A stretch of 64,000 bases of DNA from Brasenia schreberi (GCA_036023115.1 JAYKKT010000059.1:5726001-5790000), one strand, 5' to 3'. Shown: positions 22,701 to 37,700, counted from the first letter of the stretch. A program made the numbers and translations. The notes: generated from the sequence alone by a model not told the origin.

Positions 22701-25700
22701 TAATATCCTTTAAGATGGTTTGGACATATAGAAAGAAGATCAAAAAAAGAACCTGTAAGAAGGTATGAAAAACTAAATTTGTAAAGTATTAAAAGAGCTA
22801 GAGGACGACCACAAAAGTGTTGGAAAGAAACAATAAAGAATGATCTAGCTTATTGTGAGTTAACTGCTAATATGGCACACGATAGGGATCTGTGGAAACA
22901 AAGAATCCATGTAGTCGACCCTGTCTAGTATGGGAAAAGGCTTAGTTGTTGTTGTTGTGTTCCAGTTAGAATCAAGTTTTCATGGTCACATGAACACCTC
23001 ATATTGTTCTCATTCTCTGGAAAAAGCTTGAAGTCTCATTCTTGGAAAAGACATCTGTTAAGGTTGGGAGGAAATCACTCTGATTAACTCAGGCATGACT
23101 ATGTGATATCTTTATGAGGAAGTCACCCTAATCACCTCAACCCTGCCAACAGTGCCCATTTATTGTTTCATGTGCTTCAGCTAACCTGCCGTGAACTCTG
23201 CAGTGCTTGAAAGAATAATGAGAGATTTCCGTTACAGAGAGGAACAACAAAATAAATGGCATTTGATGCATCGGAAACCATCTGCTTTAAGGGAAGAGAC
23301 CTAGGTATTAGGAGGGCCAGAGAAGTTAACAGAATTCTTAGTTCCTGGACTAGCTTGGGGGCATTGTGTAACACCAGAAGAACCTTGATTGGATATACTT
23401 GAGAAGTATTCAGTTTGAGTCTTTATGACATCAAATTCCAAGACGTCACATGTGAGAATCAGAAAGGGATTAAAGAGAGCATGTCCACAATTAAATGTTG
23501 AACTATCCGGAAAACATGGGAAAACATGTCCCTTCGGTTTGGTCTAAATACATGACACTTTTGAGTGGCTGGCTGTCTATTGTCTTAGTGCTAAGGTGAG
23601 GCAAATGGTGGAAGAGTTTACGCCTCTTTCATCTCTAGTCACTAATAAGTTTCTGCAGTTTTTCACATCCTTGAGACTCAGCTTGCAGTGCATAGGTGGA
23701 CAATCCATTAGAATGCTTGATCGATGGGATGTCAGCAGATTTAGACACCGTCAGCAGGATGTGAAGGACACTATCCAAGAACGGCTACATGCTGCTAACC
23801 TAGGTCATAACCAAGTAACGTCTCTGTTATACATCAACAGTCACCACGTATGGAATAAGTGCAACATTCTAACCCCCCCAAGGGATTAGAGAAGTAGGGG
23901 AGAGAGTTGGATGGGCAACCAGTGTTCACTTCCCTTCCACTGGCGTTGTCTCCTGGTCAATTACAAAGTACAGCTAATGCCCCAAAAGTGATGGCACTAG
24001 ACTTAGAGTTTTACACTACTCAAGAGAAGGGAATGTAACAACTGTTAAAAAAAATTGCAAGGTTAGCATCTTATGTGTGTGATTCACTGACATTTATGTT
24101 ACAAATGAAACACCAACCCTAATATTATTAGGCCCTATAGGAATGCAAAAGAATTTGGCTTAAGAGAATAAACTGAAATAGCACTTACTGCTGCAAGAAG
24201 ATGACGTGTTTTTACATCCCAAAAACGCAAATAACGATCCAAACCTGTATAACAATAGTGAGATTTTCCATGCCAACAATCCAACTCTGGTGGATGCAGT
24301 CAGTGACACACACGCGCGCACGTAAACACACAAGAAGCTAAACATAACTGACAAAATGTTTGCTGATGGTTCTGAACAGGTCCAACAGAAATAAATTAAA
24401 ACAAAATCATTTGTGATCAGCAGCAGTAAGGGACCATTTGATAGACCATTATGGGCAAACTTTGCTCAGACTAAAGCTGTGTTAATATCTTACTGGAAAC
24501 ATGCAATAACAAGGATGCAAGCTAAACACACCTAAACATGGGACTGCATGTTATTGACAGGGAATTAAGTCCATCGGAATGTGGTGGAGTTTCTCCAGTC
24601 ACTTTTTTGTTATAAAACAAGGAGCAAGGTTGACCATGACAAACGCTCCTCTTCTCCAAACGCACAATTTGGCATCACAGAGTTCCTCAGTGGCATTCTC
24701 CTTTTCTCACAATTGATGGCAAAAAGACTCTTTATCATGATGCACTAGCAAGATAGTAAACTCAGAACATACACCGCACAAAAGACTAATTCCCAAAGCA
24801 GAAGGTTGCGCCATGCAAGAGAATGTTAAGGATCTCGTCACTCACCACAAGAGGCAATTATTGGCAACTCAGGGTGTCTTGCAATAGATTTTATGCTTCC
24901 ACAGCTCTTACCAATAAAGGAACCAATCAATTTCCCTGCGATAAGTAGGAAATATGAACTTTGGCAGGTAAAAATACAAAATCAGAATAGACAAACAGAG
25001 ATGCTCAAGTGACTTAACAGAGCACAGAAAGAGGACCTTTTACATCATATTTTTGGTTAAGGATTAAAATTATCCATCAAAAGTTCCTCGATCGTGCAAG
25101 GGGCAGGATCATAGCACTTTTGCCAAGAAAAAAAAATGCATCATATTGCATATGCACATCAAGGCTATTTCATCTTGTAGAGCTAGCACAAGTGACCTAT
25201 AATTCGTGGTTCATGAACAATCCTTTACTTATGAGTTTTGATGTCCTTTTATGTGCATTGATTGTATAGCTTTTCTACCTCACTACACCCCAAAAGCATT
25301 AACCCGTTTTGCATCTTATCATGCAATCCGTATCATAACATAGTGTATCCCTAACAAAAAGGGATATGATACAATGTTGTATCAATACAGAAGGGCGTAC
25401 TGCACGATGCATAGTGTATTGTACGATATGCATGTGTATCACACATAATGTCTGTATCGCGTGATACTGCTGATATGTGCCCTAATTTCGTTTACGATGG
25501 AGCCTGCACGAAGAAACATACTTCCTCTCATTGTCTCCTTACATTTCCGTGGTGGTGGAGGGTGTGGGGGGGTTTTGCAAAAAAAATGTTCGATTACAAG
25601 CATGTGTCTTTACCTTCTATGGACGATTTCAACCTATGTCACATGGGTGCGGGTGCGGGATACGGTAAATTTCAAAAATTTTGGGTGCGGCGACACGGCT

Positions 25701-28700
25701 AGGGTATATAATATTATATATTATATATAATATTCAACCTAAATAAATCAATCATAATACAACTAGTATTTGCTAATTTTGGGTGCACATAGGTATCAAT
25801 TAGCAAGTTCTCACATAATGATCTGAAACTTACAATGATTTTATGAGCTACAAAATATCGAAGTTATGGATTCAAAGAGTTTCGAGATCTTTAGTAGGAT
25901 ATAACATATACTAGTATTTGTGCTAGGATCCACTAGTGATGTCATACTCTTCTGTTCTATTGATCAGGTAATGTTCCTAGTCTTTAAATGTGTTTGGTGA
26001 CAAAGATTATTCTGTGCAAAGGCATACAGTATGGAGTCAAGAATCCAATCAGATTGAGTAATAAGAAACCAATTGTTCGCACCCAAAATCATTAAAGCTA
26101 ATATGATATACAACTACAATAGCAAGTACACAACTTTATAAGTTTATATTAAAGCAAAACATATAAATGGTAAACAACTACTAATTTCATCATAATACAC
26201 AAATCAATCTTCATTATCCGGACCCATTTAACCGTGAGTTACAAAAATATATATTTATTTATTTATTTATTTATTTTGCAAAATTTTTTTTTTTGCCATG
26301 CCGCACCCGACACGGTGTCGCACCAATGTCGAGGTCGACACTCCACCCCTTAGAAGTGTCTGTGTGACTTAGATTTCAACACATTTTTTTGGACTTTTCA
26401 GGTATAGAACATTCATCCTAATCCATATTTCAACCCTTATGTTTAGATTTTTTATTTTGACTTGTATTTGTTAGATTTTTATTCCCTTTCAAGCAACAAC
26501 AACTAAGCCTTTTCATGGATTCTTTGTTTCTACATAGCCCTATCATGTGTCATGCTAGCAGTTAACTCAATATAAAATAGATCATTCTTTATTGTTTCTT
26601 TCCAACGCTTTTATGGTTGTCCTCTTCCTCTTTTAACATTTTCACAATCAAATTTTTCACTTCTTATGGGAGCGTCTTTTGGTCGTCCTTCTACATGTCC
26701 AAACATCTTAAACAATTTTTCCTCATTTCATCCTCTATTGGTGCTACTCCCAATTGGTTTCTAATAACCTTATTATGTATAAGGTCTTTCCTTGTGTGAC
26801 TACTTATACATCTCAAGATTCTCAACATCTTCATTTTTGCTACATACATCTTTTATACACATTGATGATTAATTGCCCAACACTCATAACCATAAAACAT
26901 AACAGGTCTAATTGTTGCTCTATAATATTTACCTTCCAACTTTAATGGTATCTTATCACACAAAATAACTTTAATGGTATCTTATCACACAAAATACATG
27001 ATGCCCTCTCCATTTTAATGGACCGACATTAATTCTATGTGTAACATCTCCATCAATTTTTCCATCACTTTGAAAAATTGACCCTAGGTATTTAAAAATT
27101 TCCTTATCAGCGATGCAATGTGTGTCAATCTTAATTTCTATGTCCTCTAAAGTACCCAAATGATTAAACTTACATTCCATATATTTTTACTTTATTCTAC
27201 TAAGTTGGAAACCTATACTTTCTAACGTTTCTCTCCATAATTTCAATTTCCTATTAACTTTTGACTAACACAATGTCATATGCAAATAACATACACCAAG
27301 GTACTTCATCTTTAATATGTTTTGTTAAATCATCAATGACCAATATAAATAGACTTAAAATTGATCCCTGATGTAACCCAATATTAACTTCAAAGGAGTT
27401 TTCTTATGAGTCCTCACACATGTATTTGCACCATCATACATGTCTCTTATAAGATTTATACATGTCAATGAGATACTTATCTTTTCTAAGGTACTCCAAA
27501 GAACATATCTTTGCACCCTATCGTAAGCTTTTTCTAGATCAATAAAAATCATGTGAAGGTTCTTCTTTTTTGCTCTAAAATATTTCATAAGACGTCTCAA
27601 ACGGTGAATCGCTTCAATAGTAGATATGCTTAGACGGCGAATCGCTTCAATAGTAGATCTGCTTGACATGAACCCAAATTGGTTCTCTATTGTACTTTAT
27701 ACATGTCTTAACCTACGTTTGATAATTCTTTCTTATAATTTCATAATATTGCTCATTAACTTGATACCTCGATAATTCGCACAATTTTAAATGTCTCCCT
27801 TGTTCTTGTATATGGGTATAAGTGTACTCGCTCTCCATTCCTCGAATATCTTTTGGTTTCTTCATATTTCATTAAATAGTCTTATGATACAAGTGATTCC
27901 CGTCTCTCCTAGAATTTTTCAAACTTCTATAGGAATATTATCCAGTCCTACATATTTACCACCATTCATATGTTTAAGAGCCTCTTTCACGTTATTCCTT
28001 TGAATATGTTGGTAGAAATTATGGTTTATATACTTTTCTCATTTGGCTAATTCTCATAAGCTAATACTAACAGCTTTATTTTCATTAAAAAGCTTATAGA
28101 AATAATTTTTCCAAATATTTTTCATATAATCATTTGTCACTAGAATCTTCTCATCCTCATCTTTGATGCATCTAACAAAAGTAAGATCCTTAGTTTTCTT
28201 ATCTCTAGCCTTAGTTATCGTAAAACTATGTCACACGGGTGCGGGTGCGGCAAATTTCAAAAATTTTGAGAACGGCGACACGGCTAGGGTATATAATAAT
28301 ATAATATTCCAGCTACAACAAGTGAGACATCATTAACATAAGTATATGACAATAGCAAGTACACAACTTTATATTAAAGCAAAACACAAACTGTAAACAA
28401 CTACTCATTTCATCATAATACAGAAATCAATCTTCACTATCCAGACCCATTTATCCAAAAAGACCCGAACTTCAAAATTGATACCATATTTTGAAGCGTG
28501 GAATATCCACACAAAAGGAAGTGAAGAAGGTCCGCGTTGAGATATTTTTCTACGTTCATCGAAGAAGTTTCATGGGAGATGATGGAATACAAGCTGAAGG
28601 AGCATTTTAGAAACTATGGTGAGGTAACTCAGGTGGTCATCATGGGAGATAAGGTCACAAGTCGACTAAGAGGCTTCGATTTCATCGTCTTCATGGACTA

Positions 28701-31700
28701 CTCCCTCTTTGATCGGGTTCTCCATGATAAATACACCATACACGGCAGAACCGTGAGTTAAAAATAATAATAATAATAATAAATTGCATTTTTTTTGCTA
28801 TGCCGTACCGACACTGTGTCGAGGTCGACACTCCACCTCTTAGAAGTGTTTGTGTGACTTAGTCGTAAAAATATCTTTCACCTTGTTTTGAATAAACTTT
28901 TTATATAAATCCTCCCAAATTTTGGTTTTGCTTCACTAACGGTCTTTTTCACTTCTTTTATTGATTTCTTATAAGTCTCAAGTTTCACTAGTCTTTTTTG
29001 CATAATGCAATTTGTAACATTCATTGCCTTGATTTTATCTTTAATGATTTCACTCCACACCAAGCTTCTTTTTGTGTCAATACACCTCCCTTAGATTCAC
29101 CTAATAGATCTTTCGCCACTTTCTTAATATGTATAACCATATTATTCCACGTATCACAAGGTGTACCAACGTAATTCCACGCATCTCCTTGAAGGACTTT
29201 CTATTTAAATATACATTATTTCTCGTTTTGAGGTTCCACCATTTAGTCTTAATATCTCGATCCACTCTTTTCTTCTTTGTCCACTTTTTTACCTTTAAAT
29301 CCATAACTAAAAGTCGATGTTGAGTGGTTAAGCTTTCTCCTTTAATTACCTTACAATATTTACAACATGATCTATCCTTTCTCCTACAAATAAAATAATC
29401 AATTTGTGTTTGTGATAAGCCACTCTGATAAGTAATTAAATGTTCACATCATTTTTTTAAGATTGTATTGACTATAAAGAGATCAAATGCCATAGAAAAA
29501 TTTAAAATCTCTCTACCTTCCTCATTTATATCCCCAAAACCAAAGTTTTCATGAATACCTTAATATCCTAATGCCTCTTTACCGACATGTTCATTTAAGT
29601 CTCCTAAACAAATCATCTTCCTTAGTGGAATTCTTTAAATCACCTTATCTAGCTCCTCCTAAAAAGTCGTCTTTATACTATCTTCTAGTCCTACACCGTA
29701 AGCATAAACTATATTCAAAATCTCTACTCCTAACACTAATTTCAATGTCATTATTCCATCACCATATCGTTGTATGTCTACTACAGTATCCTTTAAATAT
29801 TTATTTATGATAATACCAACTTCGTTTGGAGCCTTTTCCTTTCCTGAGTACCATAATTTAAAACCTTTATCCTCAATCTCATTTGCTTTTTCTCCAACCC
29901 ACTTTGTCTCTTATGAACATAGGATATTAATCTTTCTCCGAATCATAGTATTTATCACCTCTATTAGCTTATGGGACAATGTTCCGATATTCCAAAAACC
30001 AATATGAACCTTATTATATAGGACTAGCTTCCTTACCCCCGCATCCATCCATAATGAAAATATGGAGATCATTTCTGCAATTTTTTCACTACATTTGGGC
30101 GACAATGTAGCGGGACTAACTTCTTTACCCACACCAGTCCATGACGTGGGAACCCTCTTTGCAATTGATTCACTATCTCCTGGCAAAAATGTAGAGGATC
30201 TTGCTTATTTTTCACTGCGTTTGGGCTCTGCAATGCGTCGCTAAGAGGGAACGCCTCAACGCAATGCTCATAATTTATATAATCCATGGTGTAAAAAACT
30301 GAAAAAAGTTGTATTCTATTGATTCACTACAAAGTTGTATTCGCTTTCAAGCATTCATGTTAAATATTCTATTTTAAGTTGTATATGTGAAGAAAGATTT
30401 TAGGTGGTGGGGAAGGGTCATACACAGCACGTTCTAATGATCCTGCATGGCAATGGCGCAAACCAATTGGGGGAAGATCAAAAGCAAAGCGTGATATTTG
30501 TCATAATGTCAAACATATTCCAACTCAATCATCACTTCACTTAGCAGAAAGTCATGAAAATGTGGCTCCTTGAACGAGCAAAATTCATAGCCACTGCAAT
30601 TGTTAAATGACAATGCCAGCATATAGTACAAGCCATGGCTGGGAGGAGAAGAGACAGATTAGAAGACGATGAAATGTGGGGAGAAGGTGACAAGCATACC
30701 AGGTCAGAGGCTTGTAATTTTGGTAGAAATTAAGGAAAGTTGGTTCTGGAAGAGAGAATGGACAAAAAAAGTAGAGGCCCTCTTACAATTACTCTTGCAT
30801 CTCAATTTAGGATTAGTGTTGCTATGACTCCAAAGCATTTGATTCAGCAGGCAGATCTTTCAACAGCAGGGTGGTTTTATGGTTCTGCAATTCTGTTCAA
30901 TGCTTCAAAATCCTTCAATTTTCAGGCAATGACAGATGCCTTTGCCAATATAACCCACGGATATAAGATGCCCAATTATTATAGATCAAGCTGCAAATTG
31001 TTAAATAAGACAGTTAAAGAAGTATCTGGCGGTCCTACTGGTTTAAGGGAGTCTTCAAAGGAGACAAGCTGCAACATTATGGCAAATGGATGAACCGGCA
31101 GAACATTGTTAAACTTTTTGATCTATTGTCCTAAAGATCTTATATTTTTAAAGTCTCTTGACTTTCCAGATAATCGTTACACTGCAAAGAAGTTGAGGGA
31201 GGAACTTAATAAGGTGGTTAGCGATATTCAACCTTCAAATGTGGTCCAAATTCTTATAGACAATGCATCTAATCACAGATTAGCTGGAAAAGATTTGTCA
31301 AACACTTATGGTACATTTTGACGCTGTGTGCAGCTCATTGCTTGAACCTCATACTTTAGGGTTGGATGAGACTAAGGCAGCATGAAATTTATATAAATCA
31401 TGCACTTGTGGTGAGAATGATAGGGAGATACACTTGCGGAGCAGAACTTATTCGCAATGCAGCTGCTCCTTACTATTAACTTCTTGTGTGTAGAGCACTG
31501 TAAAGCAAAAGCATGCAAGCAAGCATTGAAACAATTACCACCAATGTCACACAGGTGCAGGTGCGGGTGCGAGATACGGCAAATTTCAAAAATTTTGGGT
31601 GCGGCGACACGGCTAGGGTATATAATATTATATACTATATATAATATTCAAGCTACATAAATCAATCATAATACAACTAGTATTTGCTAATTTTGGGTGC

Positions 31701-34700
31701 ACATAGGTATCAATTAGCAAGTTCCCTCATAATGATCTGAAACTTACAATGATTTTACGAGCTGCAAAATATCCAAGTTATGGATTCAAAGAGTTTCGAG
31801 ATCTTTTATAGGATATAACATATACTAGTATTTGTACTAGGATCCACTAGTGATGTCATACTGTTTTGTTCTATTGATCTGGTACTGTTCCTCGTCTTTA
31901 AATGTGTTTGATGACAGAGATTATTTTGTGCAAAGGCATACAGGATGGAGTCAAGAATCCAATAAGATTGAGTAATAAGAAACCAATTGTTCGCACCCAA
32001 ATCATTCAAGCTAATATTGTTTACAGCTACAATAGCAAGTACACAACTTTATATTAAAGCAAAACATATAAATGGTAAACAACTACTAATTTCATCATAA
32101 TACACAAATCAATCTTCATTATCCGGACCCATTTATCCGTGAGTTACAAATATATATATATATATATATATATTTGCAAAAAAAAAAATTGGCCATGCCG
32201 CCCCAACATGGTGTCGGTGTCGGTGTCGCACTAGTGTCGAAGTCGACACTCCACCCCTTAGAAGTGTATGTGTAACTTAGATTACCACTTGATAAGAGGA
32301 ACCCTGAAAAGAATATTCCAGGAAACAATATTCAGGAGAGTTTTGGGATGCATGCTATTATTATTTGCGGAAAATACCAACCACACCAACGAAGGTTTTG
32401 GGGTTGATTGATAGTGAAGAGAAGCCCTCTATATATTATTTGTATGAAGCAATGGATAGGGAAAGGAGGCAATTAGAGATATTTTAAAGAAGAAGACAAT
32501 ATATAACAGTGTGGGACATCATTGACGAGAGATGAAGTGCCTAATGGTATCATCCTACTCATGAAGTAGTTTATTACATGAATCCTGCATTTAAATATTA
32601 AGTGACACTTAAGGAAGTGAAGTTCATAGAGGCATCATTGATTCCATAGCCAAATTGTCCCTAACGATGAAGACGCAGATGCCATACATTGAGAGTTGGA
32701 GATGTTCGATAATGCTCAAGGATTATTGTGTATCCCTACTGTTATTCGGAATCATTCAACAATGCGAACAGGTAATTTCAAGTCTTAAAGTTTATAATTT
32801 TATATTTTTCTTTACATTATTATGAATTATGCAGCTAATTTTTTAATGACATATATGTTTTTGTTTTTGTTTTTTGTTTTGTGTGGTGGAAAATTGTTGG
32901 CACTGACAGCCTAAACCTGAGAGCTTTTGCTGCTAGGTTACTAGGTCAAACATGTAGTGAAACCAGTTGAAGCATAAAAGAATTAACAAGTTAGCAAATT
33001 ATAGCATGCACCTTTATGAGAGGAATCTCATTATTCAATAATCAATCGCAACTTTCAAAGTTTATTGTTAAACTTATGATTTTTCTTTTAAATTCTATAT
33101 ATCATAATTGTAGGCAATTGGAAAGGCATTTCAAGAACACATAAATGACCAATTTGATGTTTGATCCAATTAGCTTGGAAAACGTTGATATATTAGAGAA
33201 GTGGATTGAAGAGTAAGAATCAAGTGTGCTGACAAAAGATGGAAAACAGATCAACTTGGAAGCCATACAATAGAATGAGGAAGATGATGACGGTGATGGT
33301 GGAGGTCTCTATGATCAAGATTTGAATAAGCTTGAGAATTTCTCAATGAGAATTCTGATTTTATTATTGGGTGACATGTTGCAAACTTTATAATCATCAA
33401 CAAACATGAAAACTTGTAACCTTTAACTTTTAAGTTACATGATATCATTATGTAACAATCTGCACTTCCTTTCATGTTCTCTTATAATATGATTTGTCTG
33501 CTAGCTTAATTTAGTACAATTTAGATTTCTACCGCTTTGAATTTTGAATCTTGATTATTATCATCGATGATCAGCTTGCTATTTATTAGCTTGTTAATGT
33601 CAATGTCATTATTGCAAGTTGTGACATGCTACAATCGTTATAATTAGATAATTTAGAGATATTTGGAATTTTTTATAAACTTTACGATTTTTTCTGATTT
33701 TTCCTTGTTCTTTTACTGGATTTTTTTGCATTTTTGTGCTTTTTCAAATATGATGCGATACATTACAATACAGATCGCCCATACTGTATCTATATAAAAA
33801 AAAAATGACATAGGTCACATATCAGCTTCTCTGCAAGCCCCAATAAAAAAAGGTAACTTCCATACATATGCAACACATCAGCACTACCCAGTTGATGACT
33901 AGATTAATACCTGTTCGAATGTCAAAAGAGACAAGATCACCAGTCCCAGTCCCTGTATGTATTGTATTTCCATCAGAATCTGCACTGACAACCTTAATTG
34001 GGGATTCCCGAAAATCAATGGTGCAAACAGGCCTCCTTTGGGCAGAAATGTCATAAAGGCGAACCTGTTTTGCAATGTGCGGAAATGGAAATTAGTATGT
34101 CTCAGTTCGCCTCTGACTATCAAATAGAATGCAACATACAAACATATGAGAGAATAAAACTTAAAACAGAAAAAAATATCACAAGTTTCTACATGAAATA
34201 GAAATAGACTCCGTTTTCCCCAATAATATAACATGAACTGGCTCCTATAGGGATCATCACTAAGCCGTTCTTAAAAATATAGCCACAAAATATCGGCAGA
34301 AAGGAAAATATCACGTTCAAGCAGCAGTATTCATAATAGATCCCAAAGGAACAACCTAGAAATATCTTTATAAATATCACTTTACAAATTAATTCCTTGA
34401 ATATCATATTAACTCAATGGAACAGTTATTTACTTTTTTTAGTTTTTGATTTACATTAAACACCAAGATTTTCTGGCAACTTTCCCAATGGTCATAACGT
34501 CCAGCCAAACTAAAAATGAGGACAAACATGAGAACCGAAAGGAAAAGAAAAATAGAACATAAATAGGAGAAAGCGAGAAACATAAGAACCAACAAAATAA
34601 GGAAAGCAGAAAAAACATCAAATCAAATTCCATTTCTCAAAAATAAGTAACCAAACAAAGCATACATCAAAGCCCCTAAAATGGACATATATAACAATGA

Positions 34701-37700
34701 TAATCTCTGCAGCCATTAATAGCAAGATGAATGGAATACTGTCTAAATGAAACTAGAAACAGTACCTGATGCTGACAGGTTCCAGCCACAACCTTTCTAT
34801 GATCTTCTTTCTCAAGAAATGTCGCAGCAGTAAACCAAGGAGTGTAGATTCTAAGACTGTTAAGAGGAGGCTGTGATGGTAATAATAAAGAGATTGCAAC
34901 TGTAAATACAGTAAACACACAGAAGGAAGATCTACAAAACTAATAAGAAAGAAACACATATACAACACCTTTGCAAAATGGAATTCTACCAAAAAATTAA
35001 CAAATAATAATAAAGATTGACAACTTACAGCTTTGGCTATCCACGTCCTACCACATTCATTAAGATCCCACACACTGATTTCAACACCCTTCCTAGTTTT
35101 GAGGGAAAAGCACCAAAAGGTCAGAATTCTACATCACTAACTATTATATTAATGTCTCCTAGGAGTTCCAAGAAACCCAAATCCAAATTCATCAACGTGA
35201 AGTGTTAATCATCAAATGTGAACGCAGTTTGAATGAAATGCAACAGAAATATTTCTCCATGCACATTGACAACAAAGAACTAACCCTCCAATGACAGAAT
35301 GAGACTCATTCCCATCCACTGCAAAACAACATACAGTACCAGAGCCACCTACAGTCCAAGTTCTTGTGCTATCCTCATGGACGGATACAGCATCATCACT
35401 AAGAAAGTGGTTTAAGGACGCATTTCCTTTCTCTGTGCATGCAACAAACATATTCGACCTGCAAGAATAACAAAAAGAATTTCAATTAAAATGTGCAAAC
35501 AAAAAGATATAGCTTAGCAAGATACAATTCAGACACCTATAGGTATTCATTAGAGATGTAACACCAAATCAACTGACTAAGAATAGGCCATTTGGTTCCA
35601 GCCAGTGAACACTATTATCAATGTAAAGAACCAGTTACACATGTTTTGTTCTCACTTCTTTCCTCTTTTAGCTTTATGAGAGAAATGCCAACGTGTTTTA
35701 CTTTAACCTTGAGAGGGGAAATGAGATTGCAGATCGCAAGGCAACAGAAAGGTAGGTTGGAAGAAGTACATAACCAATTTAGCATAATTCAGCAGACCCC
35801 AAGTATTTTGTTTACCATTGAATATGAGAGAGAGAGAGAGAACCAAAAGCTATTCTAATGGTCCATGTTGCAAATAGAAATAAAGTACGATGCACTTTTT
35901 CCGAGTGCTACAGTGTGAAGCCTGTAGGGAAAATAAAACAACAACAACAACTAAGCCTTTTCCCATACTAGACGGGGTCGGCTATATGGATTCTTTGTTT
36001 CCACAAAGCTCTATTATGTGTCATGTCAGCAGTTAATTCACAATAAGCTAGATCATTCTTTATTGTTTCTTTCCAACACTTTTGTGGTCGTCCTCTACCT
36101 CTTTTAATACTTTCCAAATTTAGTTTTCATACCTTCTTACAGGTTCTCCCTTTGATCTTCTTTCTATATGTCCAAACCATCTTAAACAATATTCTCTCAT
36201 TTTATCCTCTATTGGTGTCACTCCTAATTTGTTTCTAATAACCTCATTATGTATACGGTCTTCTCTTGTATGACCACTCATCCATCTCAACATCTTTATT
36301 TCTATCACAGACATCTTTTGTACATATTGATGGTTAACTGCCCAACACTCATAACCATAAAACATGGCAGGTCTAATTGCTGCTCTATAAATATTTACCT
36401 TTTAACTTTAATGGTATCTTCTTATCACAAAGAATACCTATGCTCCTCTCCATTTTAACCGACCACCATTAATTATATGCGTAACATCTCCATCAATTCT
36501 TCCATCACTCTGAAAAATTGACCCTAGGTATTTAAAACTTTCCTTTTGGGGAATGCAATGTGTGCCAATTTTAATTTCTATGTCCTCTGAAATAACCAAA
36601 TGATCAAACTTACATTCCATATATTATGTCTTTGTTGTAATAAGTCGGAGGCCTTTGCTTTCTAATGTTTCTCTCCATAGTTCCAATTTTCTATTAACTT
36701 TTTCGATAGACTCCTCCACTAATACAATGTCATCTGCAAATAACATACACCAAGGTATTTCATCTTGAATATGTTTTGTTAACTCATCCATCACCATTAT
36801 AAATAAGTATGAACTTAAAGTTGATAACCCAATATTAACTTCAAAGAAGTCTATCGTTCCTTCATGAGCCCTCACACATGTTTTTGCACCATCATACATG
36901 TCTCTTATAAGGTTAATATATGTCGATGGGATACCTTTTTTTTCCAAAGTTCTCCAAAAAACCTCCCTCGGTACCCTATCATAAGCTTTTTCTAGATCAA
37001 TAAATATCATGTGAAGGTCTTTCTTTTTTGCTCTAAAATGTTCCATAAGACATCTCAAAAGGTGAATTGCTTCAATAGTAGATCTGCGTGGCATGAATCC
37101 AAATTGGTTCTCCGTTGTACTTGATACTTGTCTTAACCTACGTTCGATAATTCTTTCCCATAATTTCATAGTATGACTCGTATGGGAAAAGGCTTACTTG
37201 TTGTTTGTTGTTTGTAATTTCATAGTATGACTCATTAACTTGATACCTCGATAATTCGCACAATTTTGAATGTCTCCCTTGTTCTTATATATGGGTATAA
37301 GTGTACTTGCTCTCCATTCCTCGGGCATCTTTTGGTTTTTTCATATTTCATTAAATAGTCTTGTGAGCCAAGTGATTCCTATTTCTCCTAGAATTTTCGA
37401 AACTTCTATAGGAATATTATCTGGTCCTACCGATTTACCACCCTTCATATGTTTAAGAGACTCTTTGACTTCATTCTTTTGAATACGTCGGTAGAAATTG
37501 TGGTTTATATACTTTTCTGACTTGGCTAAATCTCCTAAACTAATACTAACATCTTAATTTTCATTAAAAAGATTATAAAAATAGTTTTTCCATCTATTTT
37601 TTATATCATCATTTGCCACTAGAATTTTTTCATCCTCATCTTTTATGCATCTAACATAATTAAGATCTTTAGTTTTCTTATCTCTAGCCCTAGCTATCCT

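Larger units (their letters stand above)
26496..30338 (-). mobile_element. RTE-type LINE copy B, nearly full length, interrupted by small element copy 3
   Basis: Flanked by a 15-bp TSD with one mismatch: ATTCCCTTTCAAGCA at 26481-26495 and ATTCGCTTTCAAGCA at 30339-30353. Minus-strand traces: [19 protein letters not shown] (30186-29911), linker (29304-28878), [13 protein letters not shown] (27669-27355), and [13 protein letters not shown] (27180-26971). Many stops are present. It is inserted in hAT 2 and split by the small element at 28226-28862. It is sense relative to the WDR74-like gene. Confidence 0.9.
25370..33800 (+). mobile_element. hAT DNA transposon 2, old, with four nested insertions
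   Basis: Plus-strand transposase relics from about 30400 to 33260 match hAT element 1 in order. Terminal-type GTATC/GATAC-rich segments lie at about 25372-25470 (starting CAATGTTGTATC, compare the hAT 1 TIR) and about 33750-33795. These define an element of roughly 8.4 kb, of which roughly 6 kb is later insertions (small element 1, LINE copy B with small element 3 inside it, small element 2). The exact ends and the 8-bp TSD could not be fixed because the termini have decayed. It lies in intron 8 of the WDR74-like gene, antisense to it. Confidence 0.7.

Noticed and set aside
23596..23889. 97-codon ORF in WDR74-like intron 10
   Set aside because: No family match and no splice-supported neighbours; left as unrecognised intron sequence.
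25448..25730. Two overlapping ORFs of 84-89 codons
   Set aside because: They span the end of hAT 2 and the GC-rich head of the small element; no protein family resemblance and the frame repeats the element motif.
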